A stretch of DNA of 45,542 bases from Rosettibacter primus (GTDB lineage: Bacteria; Bacteroidota; Ignavibacteria; Ignavibacteriales; Melioribacteraceae). The notes beneath the pieces were generated by a model. It saw nothing but the letters and a program-made list of their open reading frames with translations. It was not told the DNA's origin and made no database searches. Below are positions 31,204 through 40,242 of the stretch, in pieces. Where the stretch lies: positions 1-45,542 of the forward strand of contig NZ_JAYKGK010000015.1 in the NCBI RefSeq assembly GCF_036860675.1, given 5' to 3'. The position numbers and the translations under genes are program-made. How positions within the stretch are numbered: the stretch's first letter is position 1; each line of letters starts with the position of its first letter.

Positions 31204-32067
31204 TTATTCATCCAAAATTTTTTCAAGATAATCTCTGTATAGAGATTTTGGAATATTTGCTATTACATTTTCGAGCTGTGCTTTTGTAATGAATCCTTTT
31301 TGATATGCTATTTCTTCAAGACAAGCGACTTTCAATCCCTGTCTGTCTTCAATAACTCCGAAAAACTGAGAAGCTTTTAATAAAGATTCAGGAGTACCTG
31401 TGTCAAGCCAGGCTACTCCTCTTCCAATTCTTTCAACATGAAGTTCACCTAATTCAAGATAAGTTCTATTTACATCTGTAATTTCAAGTTCACCTCTTGC
31501 TGAGGGTTTTAAATTTTTAGCTATGTCTACTACTTTATTATCATAAACATATAGACCTGGAACAGCAAAATTAGATTTAGGCTGTTTTGGTTTTTCTTCA
31601 ATACTTATAGCTTTTCCTGTTGAGTCAAATTCAATTATTCCATAACGTTGAGGGTCATTTACTTGATATGCAAAGATAGTTGCACCTTTTTTATTATTTC
31701 TTAATGCTTTATAAAAGAAATCAAGTTTGCCGTAAAAAATATTGTCGCCTAAAATTAGAGTGACTGAATCTTGTCCAATAAATTTTTCTCCAATAATAAA
31801 AGATTCTGCAATTCCATTTGGTGCTGCTTGAATTTCATAATCTATTTTTAATCCAAGATGTGAACCATCTTCAAACAATTTTTGATATAATGGTATTGTC
31901 TCTGAATTTGATATAATTAATATTTCTCTTATTCCTCCAAGCATTAACACAGACATTGGATAATAAATTAATGGCTTATCATAAATTAATGTTAACTGCT
32001 TGCTATAAACTTTTGAAATAGGATACATTCTTGTACCTGAACCACCTGCAAGAACAATTCCTTTCAT
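31204..32067 (-). CDS. rfbA: Glucose-1-phosphate thymidylyltransferase
   Basis: The 287-residue protein is full length for RmlA/RfbA: nucleotide-binding LAGGSGTRMYPIS at residues 6-18, LILGDNIFYG (metal and sugar binding), AVPGLYVYD, EITDVNRTYLE, and GVAWLDTGTPESLL. It makes dTDP-glucose, the first step toward dTDP-rhamnose and other deoxysugars for surface polysaccharide. AGAGGT precedes the ATG. The usual partners rfbB, rfbC and rfbD are not in the window; instead it is preceded by an exported protein gene ending 15 bases upstream. It is the only nucleotide-sugar gene visible here. Confidence 0.95.
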   Translation of the reverse strand: MKGIVLAGGSGTRMYPISKVYSKQLTLIYDKPLIYYPMSVLMLGGIREILIISNSETIPLYQKLFEDGSHLGLKIDYEIQAAPNGIAESFIIGEKFIGQDSVTLILGDNIFYGKLDFFYKALRNNKKGATIFAYQVNDPQRYGIIEFDSTGKAISIEEKPKQPKSNFAVPGLYVYDNKVVDIAKNLKPSARGELEITDVNRTYLELGELHVERIGRGVAWLDTGTPESLLKASQFFGVIEDRQGLKVACLEEIAYQKGFITKAQLENVIANIPKSLYRDYLEKILDE

Positions 32068-32082
32068 TTATACCTCTTATGA

Positions 32083-32850
32083 TTATTTTTCAACATTAAT
32101 ATAAGCTCTTTTTAATAATAATTCTTTATCGTTAAATATATCTAATCTGTAATAACCTTCGGAGTTAAATTGATATTTGAAATAAGTATCATACCATTCT
32201 GGTTCAATTTTGAATTTTTTTGAATCAACAAAATCTTCATACGGTGAATTTATATTTTTCTTTTTCCAAATTCTTACTTGAATTATATCTGTGTTAAATG
32301 GGCGATTATTAATAAAATAGATAATTACTTCTCTACTTTTATGAAGTGAAATTTTTTCAATGATATTGACAGGCTTATTTCCAATAACCTTTTCACAAAA
32401 TATTATTTTTGAGTTTGGAAATATTTCAGAATTATTTATGCCAATGAAATTATTTTGAGAATTTTCGACCAGCAGAAAATTAGTAGAAATTTTTTCCTCT
32501 TTATTATTTACAAGACTTATAGAATATATTCCTTCCTGCTTAAAGCTGTATTCATAAGCTGCCCAGTTTTTTTGGTTATTGAATTTTATAGATGCAGAAA
32601 AAATATTTTGCTTATTGTTTTTGTTAATTTTTTCTATTAAAAGATTGATGTTTTCGGTAATTAATAGCTCGTTGATTTTAATCAAAATATAGATTTTGCT
32701 ATTCACATCTATTTTTCTGTTTGAAATAATTCCTATCGGCTCACCGTTTTCGGTTACCGCTTTGCAATAAATTATTTCTTGTGAAAATATTTTTATTGTG
32801 CTCAGAAGAAGAATTAATGATACAATTGAATAGACTAATTTTCCCCTCAT
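32083..32850 (-). CDS. Exported protein with two homologous beta domains, unknown function
   Basis: The 255-residue protein has a signal peptide (ending IFSQE, about residue 24) and two domains that appear to be diverged copies of one another, about residues 25-130 and 147-255. Each starts IIxCxxV, has a strand near ISxxxxIxxxS, ends with a YxFxxEGxYxxxxxN strand pair and a final hydrophobic strand. The first also has a poly-Asn/Lys rich turn. The family is not recognised; the pattern is like a two-domain immunoglobulin-type sandwich. It is 15 bases upstream of rfbA on the same strand, so the two are probably cotranscribed. Confidence 0.65.
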   Translation of the reverse strand: MRGKLVYSIVSLILLLSTIKIFSQEIIYCKAVTENGEPIGIISNRKIDVNSKIYILIKINELLITENINLLIEKINKNNKQNIFSASIKFNNQKNWAAYEYSFKQEGIYSISLVNNKEEKISTNFLLVENSQNNFIGINNSEIFPNSKIIFCEKVIGNKPVNIIEKISLHKSREVIIYFINNRPFNTDIIQVRIWKKKNINSPYEDFVDSKKFKIEPEWYDTYFKYQFNSEGYYRLDIFNDKELLLKRAYINVEK

Positions 32851-32896
32851 TTATATTACGATGATTACTGAAGTGATAATTTTTTATAAAAGTAAT

Positions 32897-32924
32897 GTGC
32901 CCGAATATTATTTAATTCGGGCAC
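32897..32924 (-). terminator. Rho-independent terminator after cydB
   Basis: A perfect ten-base inverted repeat (GTGCCCGAAT / ATTCGGGCAC) with an eight-base AT loop begins six bases past the cydB stop codon. On the minus strand it is followed by ATTACTTTTATAAAA. It also insulates cydAB from the exported-protein/rfbA pair. Confidence 0.7.
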
Positions 32925-32930
32925 AAAGTT

Positions 32931-33950
32931 TTAGTAACTGTCTTTTGATATAATAACTTTGCCTTTAAAAACTCTATAAATAAATATTGTATACGCAATA
33001 ACTATTGGCATTCCAATTAATGCTATAATTAACATTGTGTTCAATGTATATTGTGAAGAAGAGGCGTTATAAGCTGTTAAACTAAAGTTCAAATCAATAC
33101 TTGATGGCACTAAGCGAGGATATAAACTCACTGCACTAATACCGAATGCTGAAGCTATAGTAAGTGAAGATGCTAAAAAAGTTAGAAAATATTTTTGACT
33201 TTTTAATCCAAAGGGAATATAGAATAATGATACAAGAAGAAGCAAAAACAATATCCAGAATAAATAGTTTTTGTTCATTCCTTCAAATAAATAACTTGAA
33301 TAGAAAAATGTAAAAAATGTTGCAATGATATAAAGAACAATAAATGTCATCCAGCCACCTGTTGCCCATTTAATCATTCTTTGAAGTTGTTTGCCTTCAG
33401 TTTTCATTGTCATATAAATTGCACCATGCATTATAAATAGCGATACTCCTGTCAATCCAATAATTAATGCATATGGATTAAGTAGACTTAAAAATGTGCC
33501 AGAATAAATTCCGTATTCATTAATAGGAATTCCTTTAAGAATATTTCCATAAGCAACACTTAATAAAACAGCAATTAATAAACTTCCGATTCCAAAAGCA
33601 TTATCCCAGATTTTTTTATAAGTATCCGAAATTATTTTCCCTCTGAATTCAAATGAAACGGCACGAAGTATAAGTGCTGTAAGTAAAATCATTAATGCAA
33701 GATAGAATGAACTGAATACAGTTGCATAAACTACTGGAAAAGCTGCAAATAGGGCTCCGCCTGCTGTTATAAGCCATACTTCATTTCCATCCCATACAGG
33801 TCCAATGGCATTTATGTTTATTCTTTTTTCGTTTTCGTCTTTTGTAAATAAATGGATTATTCCAACACCCAAATCGAATCCATCAAGAATAGAATAACCA
33901 ATTATTAATATACTGATTAAAATAAACCAGATTGTGTTGAGGTCTATCAT
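32931..33950 (-). CDS. cydB: Cytochrome bd quinol oxidase subunit II
   Basis: The 339-residue polytopic protein begins with the CydB hallmark region: YSILDGFDLGVGIIHLF (about residues 19-35), GPVWDGNEVWLITAGGALFAAFP (about 50-72), and RAVSFEFRGK (about 96-105). It forms the bd oxidase with CydA, reducing oxygen to water with electrons from quinol without pumping protons, and usually has high oxygen affinity. Its ATG overlaps the cydA stop by four bases, so subunit synthesis is coupled. No cydX-like microprotein frame was recognised between its stop and the terminator. Confidence 0.96.
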   Translation of the reverse strand: MIDLNTIWFILISILIIGYSILDGFDLGVGIIHLFTKDENEKRININAIGPVWDGNEVWLITAGGALFAAFPVVYATVFSSFYLALMILLTALILRAVSFEFRGKIISDTYKKIWDNAFGIGSLLIAVLLSVAYGNILKGIPINEYGIYSGTFLSLLNPYALIIGLTGVSLFIMHGAIYMTMKTEGKQLQRMIKWATGGWMTFIVLYIIATFFTFFYSSYLFEGMNKNYLFWILFLLLLVSLFYIPFGLKSQKYFLTFLASSLTIASAFGISAVSLYPRLVPSSIDLNFSLTAYNASSSQYTLNTMLIIALIGMPIVIAYTIFIYRVFKGKVIISKDSY

Positions 33951-35281
33951 ATAGTTGCCTCCTTTGGATTAATTGGTTCTGGTCCATGTTTAATTTTTCT
34001 AATAAGTACAAATAAGAAAAGGGCAAAAAGAAGTAAATAGATTATTCCAAAAAGAATAATTGAGAACAAAATTTCACCAGCACTCACAGTAATTGAAGCA
34101 GCTTCACTTGTTTTAAGTAATTTATAAACAATCCATGGTTGTCTACCAACTTCTGCTGCAATCCATCCAAGCTGGCATGCAATTACAGGGAGTGGAATAG
34201 ACCAAATATAAATTTTGAGAAGTTTCTTTTTATCCCATAATTTTTTCTTCCATAAGAAATATGTTCCTAAAGCAGTAATAAAAATGAAATACATTCCGAG
34301 TAATACCATATTATGATAAGAAACAAATGTTAGAAACAATGGTGGAATTTCATCTTTGGGGAATTCATTAATACCCTTTATTTCAGCATTTATATCTCCA
34401 AATGCTAACCAGCTTAACAAACCTGGAATTTCTATAGGTGCTTTTAGTTCGGGTGGATGTTCTACAGGTACAGCAAAAATAGCTAAAGGTGCTCCACTTT
34501 GTGTTGTATACAAACCTTGAATGGCAGCAAACTTTTCTGGTTGAGTTCTTGCTACTTGTCTTCCATGTTCATGTCCAAATGGAAATACTTCCAGGAGAGA
34601 GACAATGAGACCAAAAATCAAAGCTAATTTCATTGACTTCTTTGCAGTTTCTGTTTCTTTGCCATTCAATATCAAATATGCAGAAATTCCAATCATTAAA
34701 AATGCACCCGAGATTAATGATGCATCAAAAGTATGAAAAAAGCGAGGAAGAGTTGATGGATTAAATACAGCTGCCCAAAAATCTGTAAGCTCAGCTCTTC
34801 CATTTCTAATTATATAACCAGCTGGAGTTTGTTGCCATGAATTTGCAACAAGAATCCAGAATGCTGAAATTGTTGCACCAACTGCAACCATTAAGATTGA
34901 AAACCAGTGAACACCTTTTGAAACACGGTTTCTTCCAAAAATATATAATCCTAAAAAAGTTGATTCGAGAAAAAAAGCAAAAATGCCTTCTGCAGCAAGA
35001 GGAGCTCCAAAAATATCACCCACAAATTTTGAATATTCTGCCCAATTTGTTCCAAATTGAAATTCCATTACAACTCCAGTAGCAACACCCATAGCGAAAA
35101 TCAATCCAAGTATTTTCCCGAAAAAATTTCCGAGCTTTACATACGACTCATCATTTCTTTTCCAGCCAAGTGCTTCAATAATTACAAGAAGCCAAGCAAG
35201 ACCAATACTCAAAGGAGGAAATATAAAATGGAACCCAATAGTTAATGCAAATTGTAATCGGGCTAATAATAGTGCATCCAT
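33947..35281 (-). CDS. cydA: Cytochrome bd quinol oxidase subunit I
   Basis: The 444-residue protein has the haem ligands in place: His18 (GFHFIFP), His183 (RFFHTFDAS), and acidic residues Glu98 and Glu106 in GAPLAAEGIFAFFLES, which correspond to the E. coli proton-channel glutamates 99 and 107. QPEKFAAIQG starts the quinol-binding Q loop, which is short, as in the CIO-like/short-loop class. GWIAAEVGRQPWIVY is the conserved region near the axial Met. It is the first gene of cydAB, 66 bases after a small gene of unknown function on the same strand. Confidence 0.96.
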   Translation of the reverse strand: MDALLLARLQFALTIGFHFIFPPLSIGLAWLLVIIEALGWKRNDESYVKLGNFFGKILGLIFAMGVATGVVMEFQFGTNWAEYSKFVGDIFGAPLAAEGIFAFFLESTFLGLYIFGRNRVSKGVHWFSILMVAVGATISAFWILVANSWQQTPAGYIIRNGRAELTDFWAAVFNPSTLPRFFHTFDASLISGAFLMIGISAYLILNGKETETAKKSMKLALIFGLIVSLLEVFPFGHEHGRQVARTQPEKFAAIQGLYTTQSGAPLAIFAVPVEHPPELKAPIEIPGLLSWLAFGDINAEIKGINEFPKDEIPPLFLTFVSYHNMVLLGMYFIFITALGTYFLWKKKLWDKKKLLKIYIWSIPLPVIACQLGWIAAEVGRQPWIVYKLLKTSEAASITVSAGEILFSIILFGIIYLLLFALFLFVLIRKIKHGPEPINPKEATI

Positions 35282-35347
35282 ATTAAATCCCCAATTTTAT
35301 TTATGTGCTGTTTGTATTTTATCTAATAAAATGAGTCGCAAGAATAA

Positions 35348-35719
35348 TCAGTTATTTTTAAAGTTATCAGTTTTTGTAGATTCAGCTAAAAACTTTGTTA
35401 CTCTATTAATGATTTTTTGAGTTTGTCTTTTATTGAATATTGAAAATTCTTCTTTCTTAAGAATTCTGGATAGTGATTTAACTGCTTCAGTAATTAATTG
35501 TGCAATATTTGATTCCATCAGGACTAAATCTATGGGGAGCATAAAGAGTGTATCGAATATAGAAGCTTCTACAATTTTTATTAATTGATTGTAACTAAGA
35601 TCTTCAAGCCGTAATCCAATTGGAATTAATCCACATCTTTGCCTTTGCCTTAATTCAATTTTCATCTTTTCTATCAAAATTGAAATGATGGCTTCAATTG
35701 TTATTCTAATTTCAATCAT
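35348..35719 (-). CDS. Small helical protein of unknown function
   Basis: The 123-residue protein has no signal peptide and no clear membrane helix beyond a moderately hydrophobic stretch (about residues 48-66, ASIFDTLFMLPIDLVLM). It is predicted mostly helical, with basic N- and C-terminal parts. It is not recognised. It lies between sucC (76 bases upstream) and cydA (66 bases downstream) on the same strand, so it may be transcribed with cydAB. Weak ribosome binding site. It could be an assembly or regulatory factor, but nothing in the sequence shows that. Confidence 0.5.
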   Translation of the reverse strand: MIEIRITIEAIISILIEKMKIELRQRQRCGLIPIGLRLEDLSYNQLIKIVEASIFDTLFMLPIDLVLMESNIAQLITEAVKSLSRILKKEEFSIFNKRQTQKIINRVTKFLAESTKTDNFKNN

Positions 35720-35795
35720 AAATTAATTCCATTTGATGGATTTTATTTCTAATAGTAACCAGAAGATTTTATTAATAGTTCAAACACCATAATTG

Positions 35796-37016
35796 TTAAT
35801 TTTTTTGTGAAAGAATAGAAGTTACTTTATATGCTGCTTCTTTTAATGAAGAAGCAACTTCAAAGTTAAGTCCGGAATTTTCAAGCATTTCTTTTGCAAG
35901 TTCTGCATTTGTACCTTCAAGACGGATTACAACAGGAATTGTAACATTAATTTCTTTTACTGCATCAATTACGCCTTGAGCAACCCTGTCGCATCGAACA
36001 ATTCCACCAAAAATATTAATTAGTATTGCTTTAACATTTGGGTCTGAAAGAATAATCTTAAATCCATTAGCAACAGTTTCTTTGTTTGCAGTTCCGCCAA
36101 CATCTAAAAAGTTTGCTGGTTCACCTCCGGCTAATTTTATAATATCCATTGTAGCCATTGCAAGTCCTGCCCCATTTACCATACAGCCTACATTTCCATC
36201 AAGTTTGATGTAATTAAGATTGTATTTTGAAGCTTCTATTTCAAGTGGTTCTTCTTCATCCAAATCCCGATAAGCAGCAATTTCTGGATGACGATAGAGT
36301 GCATTATCATCAAAATTCATTTTAGCATCGAGTGCAACTATACGGTCATCATTTGTAATAATTAATGGATTTATTTCTAAGAGTGAAGCATCAGTTTCCT
36401 CATAAGCTTTATATAATTTCATTAAGAAAGCAATAAAGTTCTTAAATGCTGTTCCATTGAGTTGAAGTCCAAAAGATAGTTCTCTTGCTTGATAAGGTTG
36501 CAATCCTACTGCTGGGTCAATCCAAACTTTTAGAATTTTTTCTGGGGTTTCTTCTGCTACTTTTTCAATTTCAACTCCTCCTTCAGTTGATGCCATAATT
36601 ACATTTTTTGAAACACTCCGGTCGAGTAGTATTCCAAGATAAAGTTCTTTTTTGTAATCTAAACCTTCAGCAATAAAAACCGTTTTAACAATTCTGCCTT
36701 CAGGACCAGTTTGATGAGTAACTAAAAGATTTCCTAACATCTTTGAGGCATATTCTTTCGCTTTCTCAACAGATGTAGTAAATTTTACTCCACCTTCTAA
36801 GATTAATTCCTCTTTATTATTCGGATTATAGATTTTTCCTTTTCCTCTCCCTCCAGCATGAATTTGTGATTTTACTACAAACTGATTTATTCCTCGAGAT
36901 TGAAGCTTGGCAATAGCATCATCAAATTCAGAAATATTTTTTATAGGAATGCCATCCTGAATTGGGACATCATATTTTTTCAGTAATTCTTTGGCTTGAA
37001 ATTCGTGAATTTTCAT
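35796..37016 (-). CDS. sucC: Succinyl-CoA synthetase beta subunit
   Basis: The 406-residue protein has the ATP-grasp fold of SucC: MKIHEFQAKELLKKYDVPI at the N terminus, VVKSQIHAGGRGKG nucleotide binding (about residues 47-60), LLEINPLIIT, ALDAKMNFDDNA, and the C-terminal FLDVGGTANKETV and NIFGGIVRCDRVAQG. It catalyses substrate-level phosphorylation in the TCA cycle with SucD. The length is slightly above the usual 385-397. sucD is not adjacent. AAGGGAATT precedes the ATG; the gene is divergent from the 87-residue protein gene. Confidence 0.95.
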   Translation of the reverse strand: MKIHEFQAKELLKKYDVPIQDGIPIKNISEFDDAIAKLQSRGINQFVVKSQIHAGGRGKGKIYNPNNKEELILEGGVKFTTSVEKAKEYASKMLGNLLVTHQTGPEGRIVKTVFIAEGLDYKKELYLGILLDRSVSKNVIMASTEGGVEIEKVAEETPEKILKVWIDPAVGLQPYQARELSFGLQLNGTAFKNFIAFLMKLYKAYEETDASLLEINPLIITNDDRIVALDAKMNFDDNALYRHPEIAAYRDLDEEEPLEIEASKYNLNYIKLDGNVGCMVNGAGLAMATMDIIKLAGGEPANFLDVGGTANKETVANGFKIILSDPNVKAILINIFGGIVRCDRVAQGVIDAVKEINVTIPVVIRLEGTNAELAKEMLENSGLNFEVASSLKEAAYKVTSILSQKN

Positions 37017-37147
37017 AATAATTCCCTTATTAGTAAATCTATGATTTAATTCTCTTATGAAAAATTAAGTCATTTCTTTTACAGATTCAATTTAGTGAAT
37101 TTATATGAGAATCTTTTTGTTAAATATAAAAATTTTAGGCAAGCATT

Positions 37148-37411
37148 ATGAATAGAAAGCAAAAAATAGTGTTATATGTTTTCTTATCTATAATTATTAT
37201 TTCATTTGTTATCTGGATCATCTATGGTGGAGAAATTTTTACAAAAACTCAGGTAATGATTGAAACTAAAGATGAATTATTTGGCTGGACAGAAAGAAAA
37301 TGGGTAGATAAATTTGTATGGGGACTTGATTTAAGTCTATTATTAAGTCTTTTTAGTATAATAACCGGGGTATTATTAATTTATCTTTTTAGGGAAAAGA
37401 AGAATTTATAG
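37148..37411 (+). CDS. Small two-helix membrane protein, unknown
   Basis: The 87-residue protein has membrane helices at about residues 8-26 and 62-80 with a charged loop of about 35 residues between them (KTQVMIETKDELFGWTERKW). The last residues are basic (REKKNL), consistent with both ends in the cytoplasm. The coding pattern is good, but it overlaps the convergent HDOD gene by 23 bases at their 3' ends. The family is unknown and no partner is evident. Confidence 0.55.
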   Translation: MNRKQKIVLYVFLSIIIISFVIWIIYGGEIFTKTQVMIETKDELFGWTERKWVDKFVWGLDLSLLLSLFSIITGVLLIYLFREKKNL

Positions 37412-38573
37412 AACTAGTTCGTGTTTTTTCATCATAAGAATTTAGCAATTCAATAAGAGATTCACTTGAATAAATTGTATCATATATTATGGAATCAATA
37501 CCTTCAATATTTGCCAATTTATTGCTTATTTGTATTATTGTAGAAGTTGAAAAATCTTCCTGTATAATTGGTGTTGAGTGGTGTAACAAAACAGCATCTA
37601 TTATACGCTTAGGAAAACCCCACAAAGCTAATGCATAAGCACCAATTTCGGAGTGAGTTGCTCCCAGAATATTTTTTGCTGCTTCATCATCTAAATAAGC
37701 ATTCTTTATTTCATGCTTCATGAAATACGGATTTTTATTTATCATATTCAAGATGATTATCTTTCCGATATCATGCAGAATTCCGGCAATATAAGATTCT
37801 TCGGCTGTTTCTCTTTTTCCTGTAAAATGCGAGGCAAGTTTGTGAGAAATATTGCTTACAACTAAGCTATGATTCCATATGGATTCTATTATTTCTTTTA
37901 ATTCAGGTTTCTTTTCTAAGAGAGAAAATACTTTTGTATATAGTATTACAGATTTGATTATGTTCAAGCCTAATATATTTACTGCTTGGTAAATATCAGT
38001 TATTTTTGCTGCAACCCCAAAGTAAGCAGAATTTGCTAGTTGAAATATTTTTGTAGTTAATGCAATATCTTTTGAGATTAAATTTATTACTCGATGAATT
38101 GATGTATCAGGAGAAAATATTTCTTTTTCAATCTTGTAATACAATTCTGGTAAGGCAGGAATACCATCTTCACCATTTAGTTTTTTTAGTGTGTCTTCAT
38201 TCCGAATTAAATTTTTAAGTATAAGCGGGATTTCAATTTTTTCTTTAATTGTTTCAATATTATCTGGAATTGCTAAAAATTGATGGGCTAAATTGAAGGA
38301 CCTAATAGAAAATTCTTCATGATTTTTATCTGAAAATATTATTCGAACAATTTCAGGGTAGCTTTTCTTTATTCTTGATAAGATTTCTGCAGCGGATGGT
38401 TGTTTTATGTCATAATTAATCAAACAAACATCTATATTAATATTTTTTAATATAAAAAGTGCTTCGTTACTACTGCTTACAAAAAAACTATGATAATTAT
38501 TGAAAAATGGAGCAAAAGTTTCTTTACAATTTTCCAGATTATTATCTATGAAAAGAATATTATATTCCATCAT
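37389..38573 (-). CDS. Receiver-like plus HDOD signalling protein
   Basis: The 394-residue protein has an N-terminal receiver-like domain (residues 4-115) with Asp55 at the phosphoacceptor place (INYDIKQP) but only one of the paired acidic residues (FIDNN) and no K-P pair (AIPD), so it is degenerate. An HDOD domain follows (about 135-330), with LANSAYFG, ILGLNIIKSVIL, and AGILHDIGK in which His267-Asp268 are kept. HDOD proteins take part in signalling or c-di-GMP-linked control without proven hydrolysis. GAGGT precedes the tandem ATGATG; the second ATG is better spaced. It is a single gene with a long upstream region shared with yceI. Confidence 0.85.
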   Translation of the reverse strand: MMEYNILFIDNNLENCKETFAPFFNNYHSFFVSSSNEALFILKNINIDVCLINYDIKQPSAAEILSRIKKSYPEIVRIIFSDKNHEEFSIRSFNLAHQFLAIPDNIETIKEKIEIPLILKNLIRNEDTLKKLNGEDGIPALPELYYKIEKEIFSPDTSIHRVINLISKDIALTTKIFQLANSAYFGVAAKITDIYQAVNILGLNIIKSVILYTKVFSLLEKKPELKEIIESIWNHSLVVSNISHKLASHFTGKRETAEESYIAGILHDIGKIIILNMINKNPYFMKHEIKNAYLDDEAAKNILGATHSEIGAYALALWGFPKRIIDAVLLHHSTPIIQEDFSTSTIIQISNKLANIEGIDSIIYDTIYSSESLIELLNSYDEKTRTSSINSSFP

Positions 38574-38754
38574 TACCTCAAGCTTGAATTTGATTTATAG
38601 GATGAATAGGCAAAATTTAATTTTTCTATTCTATTATCGTAAAAAGTAAAAATAATTTAAGTTATCACAGTGCATCATTGCTTATCTTCTATTTTTCTTC
38701 TGAACTTTATAGTTTATTGAACTGTTTTGCTGTAAACAATAATTAGGATTTAGG

Positions 38755-39390
38755 ATGAAAAAGTATTTTCTATTATCATTTATTTTCTTTATAAATTTTA
38801 TTATTAATGCCCAGGGTTTCAAAGTAAAGGCAAGCGGAACTCAAACCTTTTATTTTGAAGATGAAAGTGGAAGAAATCAAGCCACTTTTTTCAGCACAAC
38901 TCCTCTGGAAGATATAACAGGTACAGCAAATGGTATATCAGGTTCTGTTACTTTTGATGTAGCAAATTTTGCAAATACTTTAAGAGGCAAAGTAATTGTT
39001 AAAGTTGCATCTATAAATACTGGCATAGAGCTTAGGAACAAGCATTTGAGAAGTAAAAATTGGCTCGATGCAGAAAAATACCCGGACATAATTTTTGATA
39101 TTAAATCTGTAACAGATGTGAAACAATTAGCTGATAATAAGCTTTCTTTCAAAGTAATTGGTAATTTTTCAATGCACGGTGTTACAAAAGAAATTAGTGC
39201 AAATGTTGAAGCTACATATTTAGATGAAAACGAGGATACACGAAAAAGAGCACCAGGTGATTTATTAGGTATACGCGGAAAATTTAATATCAAGCTTTCT
39301 GATTTTAAGGTGGAAAATCAGATTATCGGAAATAAAGTTGCAGAAGAAATTGAAGTAAGTGTTAATATTGTTGGTTCTAATAAAAAATAA
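38755..39390 (+). CDS. Exported YceI-family lipid-binding-like protein
   Basis: The 211-residue protein has a signal peptide (ending NAQG, about residue 20) and a YceI beta-barrel lipocalin-like domain: GISGSVTFDVANF, ELRNKHLRSKNWLDAEKYPDI (the family signature H/D-x-H-L-K-S-x-x-F-x-D-x-x-x-Y-P), IGNFSMHGVTKEI, and a C-terminal FKVENQIIGNKV. YceI proteins bind long isoprenoid or lipid chains in the periplasm. Monocistronic, divergent from the HDOD gene. Family assignment is firm and the ligand is unknown. Confidence 0.9.
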   Translation: MKKYFLLSFIFFINFIINAQGFKVKASGTQTFYFEDESGRNQATFFSTTPLEDITGTANGISGSVTFDVANFANTLRGKVIVKVASINTGIELRNKHLRSKNWLDAEKYPDIIFDIKSVTDVKQLADNKLSFKVIGNFSMHGVTKEISANVEATYLDENEDTRKRAPGDLLGIRGKFNIKLSDFKVENQIIGNKVAEEIEVSVNIVGSNKK

Positions 39391-39530
39391 ATAATTAATT
39401 AAGAATTATTGCTAAAACACAAAAGTCAATAAAATGAATTTGGTAAATATTTTTATTTCACCTCTTTGAGTTAATAAGTCGTTTATTAAAAATTTTTAGA
39501 GTCATTGAAAAAATTCCGAAGGGACAAAAA

Positions 39531-40235
39531 TTATTGCTGATTTCTTTTTATTTCAGTTTGATTGAAAATGCTGTCAGATAAACCTTTATTTATTTTATAG
39601 TTTGAATAAATTATTGTCACAACTCCACTAATTGGTTGTCTTAATTTTCGTTTAAAGTTACCATTTTCTTTTTGTTGTTCAGGAATATTAGTTGCCCGAG
39701 AATTTATTTCTCCAAAATTAAACTTTACTTTTGATGGCAGAACTATACTTGCTTTTTCATCATATGTTAATTCTATTCTGATAGTCCCGGATTTTTTTGT
39801 TACAGTCTCAATTTTTCTAATAACTTTTTCATTCGTATCAATCCATAATGTAGATAAGATTATATCAGTAGTATCGGAATTAGGAATAATTTTTACAACA
39901 TCACACTTTTTATTGTTTAGAAGTTCGGAGCGAACATAAAGTGCAGCAAAATCATCTTTTATTAATAGAGAAGGAAAAAAATTTAATCCATGCTTTGGCA
40001 GCATTACAAAACTTTCGGATTGAATTTTGAATTTATTCGGCTGCTTAAAAAAGATTTTAATTTTAGATTCGGGCATTTTTACAGAAGTAATATCAAATTT
40101 TATTTCTGCATCTACTTCATAATCGCGAATCAATTCAAATTTTTCTTTGACAGCATTTAATATCATTAATGGGTCTTTTTGCTGTCCATAATTTAACGAC
40201 AAAACGAAAAGCAAAATAATAATTATGTTTCTCAT
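39531..40235 (-). CDS. Exported LolA-like lipoprotein-carrier fold protein
   Basis: The 234-residue protein has a signal peptide (MRNIIIILLFVLSLNYG) and the beta-sheet pattern of the LolA/LppX/RseB-type fold: MILNAVKEKFELIRDYEVDA near the start, KIKIFFKQPNKFKIQSES, and later VIRKIETVTKKSGTIRIELTY. Such proteins (LolA-like or outer-membrane-lipoprotein-sorting) carry hydrophobic lipid moieties in the periplasm. It starts seven bases after the permease stop and follows the ABC transporter in one operon, so it probably works with it. A strict LolA function is not certain because LolA partners with LolCDE rather than an ABC-2 permease. Confidence 0.75.
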   Translation of the reverse strand: MRNIIIILLFVLSLNYGQQKDPLMILNAVKEKFELIRDYEVDAEIKFDITSVKMPESKIKIFFKQPNKFKIQSESFVMLPKHGLNFFPSLLIKDDFAALYVRSELLNNKKCDVVKIIPNSDTTDIILSTLWIDTNEKVIRKIETVTKKSGTIRIELTYDEKASIVLPSKVKFNFGEINSRATNIPEQQKENGNFKRKLRQPISGVVTIIYSNYKINKGLSDSIFNQTEIKRNQQ

Positions 40236-40242
40236 TAAATCC

